A stretch of 64,000 nt of DNA, from the NCBI GenBank assembly GCA_028023455.1, contig JAQFVV010012496.1, positions 3,847,764-3,911,763 of the forward strand, written 5' to 3'. This stretch comes from Epiperipatus broadwayi. Lineage: Eukaryota > Onychophora > Udeonychophora > Euonychophora > Peripatidae. The notes under the pieces were generated by a model. That model did no database searches. It saw only the letters and a program-made list of their open reading frames with translations, and had not been told where the DNA came from. A program made the position numbers and the translations under genes. Shown piece by piece: positions 55,630-64,000 of this stretch (its first letter is position 1; each line of letters begins with the position of its first letter).

Positions 55630-56186
55630 CAGGTGTCCAGGAAATCTATATATACATATTTTAGCATCTGTAGCAGATAATATTATTAAACTTGAGTTTT
55701 ATGTATTTTTAGGTCTAATTCTCTGAGATCATTTGGTTAATTTTTCTAAGCCAGGGGAGTTTTATTGTTGAATGCAGTTGCTTTAATTCTGCAATTGGTG
55801 ATTTGCAAATTGTCTTTGGTATTGTTTGCATAAGTTTTACTGGGATTTGAATTTCTGGATGCTGTGGAGATAATGGTAGTGTCATCCACTTGATCAGCTG
55901 ACTGGGTGGTGGCTATTTTCTTTGGCTGAATCCGTGAAAAATCTATTTATTAAAAGTGTCTCTTATTAATTTGAAGTTGTTACTATTTTAAGGTTGTTGA
56001 TTTTTGTTTGCTGTATCAATCTATGTACTTTTTATTTGACAAGTCTGTGGATTTTCTGCTGTTTTATGGGGGTTTAAATCGAGAGGCTTGCAGAACATTG
56101 TGCAAGTAATACTAAGGTTTGCTGCAGGATTTCAATCTAAAATTTTATTAACACTATTTCATGCATTTTTCACATTTTTTAATTTT
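55630..56186. other. No recognisable gene
   Basis: T/G-rich plus strand continuing the composition of the coding relic; could be its upstream part, but no frame is open long enough to say. Confidence 0.4.
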
Positions 56187-56187
56187 T

Positions 56188-57300
56188 TGCTACTGGTTTA
56201 TTAGACATGCACACCACTTGATGGTGTTGTTTAGGTGCTAAAGCACATAAAAATGCCATTTACATGGCCCAACTTTTCATTGTGAAACAACATTCATTTT
56301 TAAACTACATTATACATTTCAACACGTGTTGACATTTTTCAAACTACTTTTAAACAATTTACAAACCAACATTATTTTCTAAAATGGAATAATTACAGTT
56401 TTAAATTACATTAAAAATGTCATCATATAGCACTGGAAGGTTTGAAGCTGGGGACCAATGTTTTAACGATCCAAAGGATCATTCAAAAGATGCACTACTA
56501 TGATTAAACCAACATTACGATTTTCCAAAACAATGTGCAATTTTAGTTGTCTCATAGCTGCTCTTTATCTGAAAAAAAGACACTATTATAAACATTATGG
56601 GCTGACATTCTGCAAAGTATTTGTACATAATTTACAAATCAACATTATTTTATAAAATGTAAGAATTGAATTTTTCTGAAATCGAATAATTACATTTGAA
56701 AATTACATTATAAATGTCAGCATACAGTGCTGGAATGTGCAGGGCCAATGACCGATGTTTTTGATGATCTGAAGGATCATCCAAAAGATGCAGTACTGTG
56801 ATCAAAAGAAGCTTCTGATTTGCAAAACAACATGCAATCTCAGCCATTTAATTTGTCTTGTAGCTGTTCTCATGCAAACATGCCTTTTTACGTGAATTCT
56901 GTGAAGTTGTGCTTGTCCCTACAGTTTTGCACTTTTTTTCACCTTCCAAGCTGTGTAGGGAAGCACTATGATGGGTTTACAATTATTAATATGTAATACT
57001 ATGTCAAGTAGGGTGTAAGATCATTACTTTGAATGCAGATTAAAAGAGTTATGGTCAGTTGAATTCCATATAACCGCACATGATATGGTAGCAATCTGCG
57101 CAGTGTGCACATTTGCTTAGGGTCACAAAGCCCATCAGTGGGCCATAATATTTGTGTGCAATGCAATATAGACCTGCAATGGTTAATATGAACATCGCTG
57201 TCTATAGGCTGTAAACTTGGGGCTGCATAAACAGCATTTTTATGTGTTTTAGCATATAAACAATGCTATCAAGTGGCGCGCATGTCTACTCAACCAGTAC
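56188..57300. mobile_element. 1.1 kb TIR element with internal tandem duplication
   Basis: TIRs of about 65-70 bp: ACTGGTTTATTAGACATGC ... GTGCTAAAGCACATAAAAATG on the left, CATTTTTATGTGTTTTAGC ... GCATGTCTACTCAACCAGTA on the right. Inside, a segment with ACAAACCAACATTATTTTCT, CAAAGGATCATTCAAAAGATG and CAAAACAATGTGCAAT recurs about 280 bp later (56345-56560 and 56630-56850). No transposase motif. Non-autonomous transposon. Confidence 0.65.
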
Positions 57301-57903
57301 CATTTTTTTTTATAAAAAACATTTTTTTCAGAGTTTATAATAGAATTCGCTTCATTTTGCAAATATTTATATTCTTAAAATAGGATTTTGTCATTTTTAT
57401 TTTATGCTGCATTTTTAAAAATTAATTTAGAGAATCCATAAAATATCATTTCCTTTCAAATATAGTTAGTAAGTTAGGTTAAAACACCTGTAGAGGTCCC
57501 TACTATCGCATTTTTACATGCATATTATCAAGGTTATAGCCTCAGTAAATATTATAAACAATATTGAAAATTTCTACAAATTTTTCATAAAGTTTATTTA
57601 TGTTTTTCATTTTTTTAAATTAATGACCAATCAGTTAATTTTAAATTATTTCTTAATTATTTTTATCTAGAATTTTATATGTATTATTTCCCACTTCATT
57701 TTTAATCTTGGTATGATTACATTTGTTAAGCCATTTTATAATAAGGGCAATAGAATAATGATCTACAGTTTTATCTTCCCCTTATGGTCGAAATGCAAAT
57801 TTTAAGAATGTAAGGTATTTATATGATCAATACAAAAAACCACCATATTATCATTTACAGTCTCTCCTCTTGTTACAGTTGTAATACAACTAAGAATTCA
57901 CTA
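57301..57903. other. No recognisable gene
   Basis: AT-rich, T-run at 57306. No feature supported. Confidence 0.4.
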
Positions 57904-58215
57904 TTAAGATAAAATATCTAAATAATCTTTAACAATTTTAAGATTATTTTTAAATAAATCAATATTTAAATATCCTGTAATTGTGACGTTATTAAACAAT
58001 TTATTATTATTTAATAAATTATTAAATTTATTTAAGAATATTGAGACATTGTTATTAGGTAGCATATAATATAGAACCAAGATTAAAATTGAATTATCCA
58101 ATTTAAATTTTATATGTAAACTTTCACAATCAGAACAATTATATTCAATATTTCTGACAATAATATTATCATAGATAAAAGTTATAACATCGCTTCTCTT
58201 ACTGTTTTCTCAGCA
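57904..58215 (-). pseudogene. LINE endonuclease (APE-type) fragment
   Basis: Minus strand: SDVITFIYDNIIVR, NCSDCESLHIKF, then FLNKFNNLLNNNK and TITGYLNIDLFKNN. This is the order of APE-type LINE endonucleases (CExLxIxI, FxxxLxxLL, IxxGDFNIDLL); the catalytic DFN reads YLN here. CR1/L2-like by pattern. The 5' side meets repeat A12 at about 58250, so the A copy may have split the LINE; 58740-59160 beyond it may hold more of the element but with no nameable domain. Confidence 0.65.
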
Positions 58216-58249
58216 ATATACACATTTTTAAAACCCAAACATATTATTT

Positions 58250-58697
58250 AGCGAGCAAGCATAAGAAATGGTGATCATGTGATGTTTAGTGGTTTAATAC
58301 CAATCCTGCCTAATAGAACAGTGGTGGCTATGGTTATTAAAGAACCAAAGACACCAAAATGTGTGAGTACTGAAATATCAGACCTATAGGACTATATAAG
58401 TTAATGAACTTGGATTGAAAATATTATTGGGTTTTCAATTTTATTCTCATAGTTTTGTAGTTAAGTAGAGATAAAAGGTGGCTGCTGGAGAGTTGCATTA
58501 AATCCTAAGATCTAGGTGCAGTGCTCTCAGATCCAAGGTTTCTCACTGACCAAAGCAACAAGCTAGAAACTAATCTAGGGATATTAGATGAGTAGGCACT
58601 AAATAAGGATTTTATGCACAAGCCTTCTGGCATCTATTGATTACTCTGGCTTGCACTGGGTGACACTACTGTATGGATAGTTTTGCTGTTTTAACAA
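58250..58697 (+). repeat. Family A single monomer, copy A12
   Basis: One full unit from AGCAAGCATAAGAAATGG through CCAATCCTGCCTAATAG, AAAGAACCAAAGACACC, the hammerhead segment (core CTGACCA, GAAA intact, TCTCA/TAGGGA weakened) to TATGGATAGTTTTGCTG. Its start and end points match the monomer frame of the 46.6-47.9 kb array, rotated, which is what reverse transcription of a circle or a tandem would give. Confidence 0.85.
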
Positions 58698-58739
58698 AAA
58701 TTCATGACTTAATCATTATACAGAAAATATCCGGTATTT

Positions 58740-59200
58740 TTTTATACTTCTTATATTTACATGCTCAAAGATAAATAACAAGTTAAATCATTTTTAGAAT
58801 AATTTGGCCACTCAGATAAATCATTAAATGTTTTGATTCTGATTTTAGCATCATCAATATTTTCAATTATAGAAACTGTTTTCATATAAAAATTACAATT
58901 CTTTACATATCATTAAAAAAACTGATTACAAAACAAATTATACAGATAGTACTTACAAAATCAAACCATAAATTTCACAGATATATTATCTTGCTATGCT
59001 CCCTTGTTTAAACACTATTTTACCATTTTTTAGTCATAAATTTATAATCTTTATATCTGGCTCTAATTTTAACTTTCCCTATTAAATCCTTGTTGCATTT
59101 AGTTAAACCTTTGTTTATAAAGATTTCTCTAATCGAATAAAGTCATCATATATATCCCTACTACATAGAAAGATCCTTTTCTCTTCTAACCATTGTCTAA
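58740..59200. other. Possible further LINE remnant, not identified
   Basis: Minus strand is partly readable (KGLTKCNKDLIGKVKIRARY-like stretch near 59040-59110 with shifts) in a style resembling the LINE at 57904. No domain is claimed. Confidence 0.25.
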
Positions 59201-59204
59201 TATA

Positions 59205-59650
59205 TAGGGTATATGAGCACAGACTTTCACACGACCCACCACTCTCCACTCTATCTCATAACACTGATACACCTGAATACATGTATGTCGAAAAGATAAA
59301 TAATCACCAATATATGTATTTCATGCTAAACCAGCAATCGCCAGTTGGTCAGATTATCATCTCTATGTATATATGTAATAAGTGCTCAGATATATATTAA
59401 GATAGCCAATCTTCATACTTTAATGGACAGGCTTCAATCCACCCCACACTCTAACTCTTCAACTGTCCATCTAATTGAAAATCTGACGATGGAACATTCA
59501 AAGGCCACCCTGAGGCTGAGATTCTCATCACAACCATGGTGACCTAAAGTCAATCTGACCCTCATGTACTGGACATAATCCATTTAATACATATTTGAGA
59601 GATAGGCAGATATCTACTATTTAATAACTGATATACAGGCTTATTATATA
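59205..59650 (-). repeat. Family D monomer, copy D7
   Basis: Begins ATAGGGTATATGAGCACAGAC and ends before a second identical start at about 59655 (period about 450). The minus-strand hammerhead (59298-59355) keeps GAAATACATATA and TTGG but the core reads CTGGCGA (A6 changed). Confidence 0.8.
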
Positions 59651-59654
59651 CTTG

Positions 59655-60200
59655 TATCAATATATGTAATATATAGGGTATATGAGAACAGACTTTCACA
59701 TGACCCACCCCTCTCCACTCTATCTCATAACACTGTATTTCAGTTATTGCATAGTAGAGATGTCTGCCCTCCTTTGTATATGTATTAAATGGATTATGTC
59801 CTGTACATGAGGGGTCAGATTGACTTTAGGTCAACATGGGTGTGACAAGAATCTCGGGCTCAGGGTGGCCTTTGAGTATTCTATCATCAGATTTTCAATT
59901 GGATGTGATGGTTGAAGAGTTGGAGTGTGGAGTAGATTGAAGCCTGTCCATTAAAGTAGGAGGATTTGCTATCTTAATATATATCTGAGCACTTATAGCA
60001 TATATGTGTGGAGATGGTAATCTGGACCAACTGATGATTACTGGTTTAGCATGAAATACGTATGTTGGTGATTATTTATCTTTTTGACATATATGTGTTC
60101 AAGGGTATCAGTGTTATGAGATAGAATGGTCATGTGAAAGTCTGTGCTCATATACTCTATATATTACATATATTGATACAGATATATAATAAGCCTGTAT
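59655..60200. repeat. Family D inverted dimer, copy D8
   Basis: Left start ATAGGGTATATGAGAACAGAC is answered at the right by GTCTGTGCTCATATACTCTA. The left arm is short (its hammerhead is gone) and the right arm is long, with GTCAGATTGACTTTAGGTC, AAGCCTGTCCATTAAAGTAG and the hammerhead at 60018-60074. Confidence 0.8.
60018..60074 (+). ncRNA. Hammerhead ribozyme copy, family D (G at position 17)
   Basis: Outer helix TAATC/GATTA, bulge TGG, stem I ACCAA/TTGGT, core CTGATGA (60031-60037), stem II with one mismatch (TACT...AGCA), GAAA (60053-60056), stem III ATACGTAT (self-complementary), then G at the cleavage position 60064. H17 must not be G, so cleavage should fail, though the fold is complete. 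Confidence 0.65.
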
Positions 60201-60204
60201 TTCA

Positions 60205-60945
60205 GTTATAACCATTGTCTAGTATATTTTAGCACTTTTAAACTTTATTTTCAAAACAGGATACATTTTTTTATACTTATTGTATTCTCTATATATATCA
60301 ATTATGATACTATTAATAAAATCATTCACTTTTCAGTTCTTTTTACTTTATCAATTACAGATAAAAATATTTTCATTTTCTTTATAAAACAAACCAGTTA
60401 TTTCAATTGTTGTATGAATATCATACTGCTTTTTCTATTTATTTCATTTTCATAGAGTTGTAATTTTATGTTTAATTTAGTTTGAATCAGTGATTGGTTA
60501 TATAATTGATTTGTCTATAAAGAGCATCTGAAAGAGTGAAAATTTCTCTTGGGAATTGTGGTGTAAAATTATTCAGACATCAGGTATATGTTGGCTTCTT
60601 ATTAGTCTGTGCAAGATGCAATCGAATGTAAATCTGATTTTTGATGTGGATTATGAAGTCTTCAATGTTAGAATGGTAAAATCTAGGATTTAATCATGAA
60701 ACATAGCATCTTTTCTTTTCCTTTTTTCCCTTTAAAGAAGGATGTCGTAGTATAAACTGCTATAACATTGGCAAAAGTTTGCTCTATATTATTATATGTT
60801 GAATTGCTGGATACTGACCTATTGAATTGGTAAGCAATTTTTCTTTTATTTTTAAATGTTGTTTCTTGTAGTTAAATATGATAATAAAATTCAGAGTAAT
60901 TAAAAAACATATATATATATGTCATTAAAAGTTACTAAATACTTA
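60205..60945. other. No recognisable gene
   Basis: AT-rich; 60500-60720 is slightly richer in G and may be old coding sequence on the minus strand, but nothing is identifiable. Confidence 0.4.
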
Positions 60946-60949
60946 GATG

Positions 60950-61232
60950 ATTCTAATATCAGTAACAATCAACAATTTCAAACTGTTGTCAAGGCAACCT
61001 CCTTTTAAAAATAAAGATGGAATCCCACCTTTATTTATATTCCAAAATATTTATATAGATATTAAAGATAGCAACTTGACCACAAAGACTGAAATTATTG
61101 ATACAATCTTTAGTGTCTATACAAATTTATTGATCAATTATAAAGGTGGGGTTCCAACTTTATTGTTAAAAGATGGTTGTCTTGACAACAGTTTAAAATT
61201 GTTGATTGTTATTGGGATTGATAAGTGACTTT
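60950..61232. repeat. Family M foldback, copy M3
   Basis: AACAATCAACAATTTCAAAC and CTGTTGTCAAGGCAACCTCC on the left are answered by TGGTTGTCTTGACAACAG and TTTAAAATTGTTGATTGTT on the right; ATGGAATCCCACCTTTAT by ATAAAGGTGGGGTTCCAAC. The frame spanning it (60947-61228) is a by-product of the palindrome. Confidence 0.75.
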
Positions 61233-61239
61233 TAATGAT

Positions 61240-61955
61240 TACTCACAAATTCATTTAGCTTAAGCATTATTACATTTATTATATATATATTAAAATAATA
61301 AATATAATATTAAATAATTTCTTACTTGAAAAGCACAGTTACCACAGACTCTAATGACATTACTATTATTAGTAATAGTATTAATATTAATATTTTTTAA
61401 AAATTATTTTAAAATGTATATATAATAATTTATTTTCTTTTACCACACGTGTTTTCAAATATTAAGAAAAGATATATATAAATAAATTATAACTCATAAT
61501 GAAGTAATAAAATTTGACAGTTATGAAAATTTGGTAGATACCTCTTGTAATTTTGTCTAATTAAAATGTTTTCAAAACATGATTTAAATTAATATCAGTT
61601 ACTGAATTAAGAATTAATGGAGTTGCATTTTTATTTTAAAATGACCTTTCCCCTTTTCAGTTTTTCTCTCTTTTAATAAATAGAAAGACTAATTTAATTT
61701 TACACAAGAGTGAATTGGACAAATTTTACATATATGATTATATTAGAAAAATAAATTAAAAATATAACTCTTGAAAAACTTACATATGTTACATTTTTAT
61801 TTTTTAATTTATCAGATATATACTGAATTTAAACTAAAATTAAAAATTTAATTATTCAAAAATTTATTAGAAAAACTTGCTTTTGAAATAATTTTAAGAA
61901 TAAAAACAAAAGTTTTTTTTTTTTTCCTGATTTGGATTTTTTTTTGTTTTGAACT
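61240..61955. other. No recognisable gene
   Basis: AT-rich with (TA)n and poly-T runs. No feature supported. Confidence 0.4.
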
Positions 61956-61972
61956 CAAAATCTGCAACAGAT

Positions 61973-62065
61973 GTCATGCATTAGTGTCCGAATGGTTAGC
62001 ACAGCTGCCTTACAAGCAGTTGTCCTGGAGTTCGCTCCCAGCCGACGCTTTGACACATTAAAAAA
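61973..62065 (+). mobile_element. tRNA-derived SINE (S4) with 16 bp target duplication and A-tail
   Basis: Box A-like TGTCCGAATGGTTAGC, anticodon-arm-like GCTGCCTTACAAGCAG, box B-like GGAGTTCGCTCCC, end GACGCTTTGACAC, then an A-run. AAAATCTGCAACAGAT is present at 61957-61972 and 62066-62081 without a mismatch, so this is the youngest-looking SINE in the window. Confidence 0.9.
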
Positions 62066-62339
62066 AAAATCTGCAACAGATTTCAGATATTTCTATTATC
62101 TTAAAACCAACAAACAAAGCACAAAGTTTATTATTATTTTCCTATTTTGCGACAGTAACATAAATCTAACATTTGAAAAGTAAATCAGATATTTTTTACT
62201 TCTGGTCTAAAAAATGACTAAATTTTTATTGATACAAAATTCTTTTAATATATTTTCCAACAATAAGGATCTAATATAGACTTACTGAATTTTAGCATTC
62301 TATTATCATGATTGCTAGACTCACTTTTGACTCTGATGG

Positions 62340-63185
62340 ATAATTTTATTTATATCAATGTATACATATAAGGAAAGAATAGTGAATGGAAATTATTTAT
62401 ATCATTTCGATTTTGTAGATGATGTAGTTGTTTTTGTAAATAATGTTTTAGAGCTTCAGGAAATGTTGCAAGAGTTATCAGATGAAAGTAAGAAAGTACG
62501 ATTAAAGGTAAATGTTAAAAAGACTAAAATAATGCTCAATGGATTTTCTGAAAAGAAGAAAATAATGATTGATAATTGTGAATTAGAAGAAATTAACAAC
62601 TACAAATACATTGGTCAGATTATTCCTACACATGGAAACAATTGTATGAAATTAATCATAGAATTAGTAGGAGCACTTTTGGGAGAAATAATTTAATATT
62701 AAAAGGAAATATGTCTATGGGTTTGAAAAGAAAATTTTTAAATAAATATGTGTTAGCAGCCCTTACTTATAGATCTAAGACTTGGACACTTAATATAGAA
62801 GCAATACAGAAACTTCAGACCACTCAACAAATTATGGAGATGTGTATGTTAGGACTAACTAGGCAATAAAAAATGAAATACATGGGTGAGAGAACACACA
62901 AAGTTATTACTGACGTCAATGAAAGAATTAAGACTGAAATGGGGTTGGATTGGACATAGTAGTATTGTTAGAAAAGGTGTTAATAGATGAACACTTGAAA
63001 TCTTAAACAGGATTCCAAGAGATTGTAAAAGACCTTGAAAGAGACCACGTGTAAGATAGATGGATGAAATAAGGAACTGTGCTAAAGTGATGTAGAGAAG
63101 AGAAGATGGGGATTAGAAAAGATGGATTGAAGTCAGAGAGACCTTCATGCTGCAGTGGATTTATAATAGTTGAAAATAAAATGAT
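62340..63185 (+). mobile_element. RTE-like LINE, 5'-truncated 3' end
   Basis: Encodes the RT palm with YHFDFVDDVVVF (the catalytic FADD box reads FVDD), LQEMLQELSDESKKVRLKVN and KTKIMLNGF, then, in another frame, EINHRISRSTFGRNN, YVLAALTYRSKTWTLN and LQTTQQIMEMCMLGL, then relics of the C-terminal HVRW/RWMDEI region. This order and wording fit RTE-type LINEs. Ends at about 63185 near a (TA)n tract. The same element's tail is at 38427-38670 and 31468-31572. Confidence 0.85.
62358..62696 (+). pseudogene. LINE reverse transcriptase palm/thumb fragment
   Basis: 112 codons open, starting upstream of the DFVDDVVVF box and ending at a frameshift near EIN/CMKLII. Catalytic aspartates are present; the fragment lacks the fingers and the endonuclease, so it is a 5'-truncated dead copy. 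The continuing frame is 62642-62869. Confidence 0.85.
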
Positions 63186-63189
63186 ATAT

Positions 63190-64000
63190 ATATATAAACG
63201 CACAAATAAAATTGTCATGCAATATTTTTAACATTCAGTTATAATAATAAATAAATTTCTAATTATGTATTATATAATACTTTCATAAGCTATACATATC
63301 ATTATTTCCTTATGCTGTTTAAATGTTGGAAAAGTAATTCTAAAGTTCTATCATTTAATCGGAATATGCATCTGTAAAACCCCAAATTAACATAAATTTA
63401 ACAATAGGCACATAAGACAGTCTTTCTAATGCTGTGTAACACTATTTTTAACAAAATAATTCAAAAGTTTATTTTATATTTTGTTTTCTACTCCCCCCCC
63501 CCCCCTATTTTAAAAGATTATTTCAAACTGTATAGAGTTAAAAGGGTTAATTCATCAAAGAAGAGTAACCATGTTAATCCTATAGCAAAATTCAGTTTTT
63601 TTAATAGTCATGTTGACTGGCGTTTTAAGTGCAGTCAAACTTTTCATTATAAAGGGATTTAAAATACATTTTGATTTGCATAGGGAAAACATAACACAGT
63701 TACGCAAATGAAAAATGTGTATCACTTATCACTAATTATATTTGCATTTATTACATAATTTACTTATGTATATCTTTAACAAAATTATTAAAAACAGGTT
63801 TAAATGCCAGAACAGTACATTTTAAATAAATACCGTTTGATACTAATTTTTGTTTTTCTTTATGATCTATTTTAATATGCCGCATATACTTATTAGTCAT
63901 TAAAGGTCAGCCATGGGCTCACTGTCTGCAGGCGGCAAACAATCGTTCTACTTCTAGAAAAGCCTCATCATATTACAATCACATTTTGTAAAATATATAT
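63190..64000. other. No recognisable gene; C-run
   Basis: AT-rich, with a run of about 14 C at 63493-63506. A 77-codon frame at 63429-63662 (plus) has no recognised domain. The end (63880-64000) is less AT-rich but has no identifiable content. Confidence 0.4.

Noticed and set aside
60947-61228. 93-codon open frame
   Set aside because: Lies within the M foldback; both halves of the peptide reflect the inverted repeat.
63429-63662. 77-codon frame as a gene
   Set aside because: Crosses a poly-C run and has no recognisable domain.

Overview
The window is AT-rich, gene-poor eukaryotic DNA, almost certainly from an animal. No host gene, exon chain, structural RNA gene or bacterial-type operon could be supported. 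What can be read is layered mobile-element sequence: a Penelope-like retroelement, an LTR retrotransposon of Ty3/Gypsy type with other elements inside it, pieces of LINEs (an RTE-like 3' end, a decayed LINE reverse transcriptase, a LINE endonuclease), tRNA-derived SINEs, TIR and foldback elements, and several families of 400-480 bp repeats present as single, tandem and inverted copies. The species cannot be named from this; a marine or aquatic invertebrate is a guess based on the Penelope, RTE, Gypsy and tRNA-SINE mix.

The most interesting content is three unrelated-looking repeat families (called A, D and J here) that each carry a sequence which folds as a type I hammerhead ribozyme: CUGANGA core, stem II, GAAA, very short stem III, U-H cleavage site, and a two-part stem I that pairs across the whole motif. 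Pairing is kept by compensating changes between copies. Monomer lengths measured from cleavage site to cleavage site are about 425-485 nt. Several A copies are flanked by 11-15 bp direct repeats. This is the architecture of retrozymes, small non-autonomous hammerhead retroelements. A Penelope-like element with a reverse transcriptase YVDD box and a GIY-YIG nuclease motif lies in the same window and is a plausible kind of helper. Unusual here are the self-complementary stem III in all three families and the many copies inserted as inverted (snap-back) dimers.

Layout. 1-7 kb: A, J, B, D, C and E repeats and a 196 bp tandem duplication. 7-15 kb: short A copy with target duplication, C/A/D cluster, SINE, inverted A dimer. 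15-21 kb: best J hammerhead, a foldback, a 2.3 kb TIR element and a 0.85 kb LTR element with a gag-like frame. 22-28 kb: A copies, SINE, MITE, D, J and E repeats. 28-31.4 kb: Penelope-like element flanked by B repeats, SINE. 31.4-39.0 kb: Gypsy element on the minus strand with LTRs, split by an A copy in integrase and by a 1.5 kb TIR element with 8 bp target duplication in reverse transcriptase. 39-48 kb: J, E, A, N and M repeats, a microsatellite and a tandem/inverted A array. 48-50.3 kb: decayed LINE. 51.5-60.2 kb: D tandem pairs, J copy, an unidentified frameshifted coding region (53.9-55.6 kb), a TIR element, a LINE endonuclease piece, an A monomer. 60.9-63.2 kb: M foldback, SINE with 16 bp target duplication, RTE-like LINE 3' end.

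All calls come from reading the sequence by eye; repeat ends are approximate to about 10-20 bases unless a target duplication fixes them.
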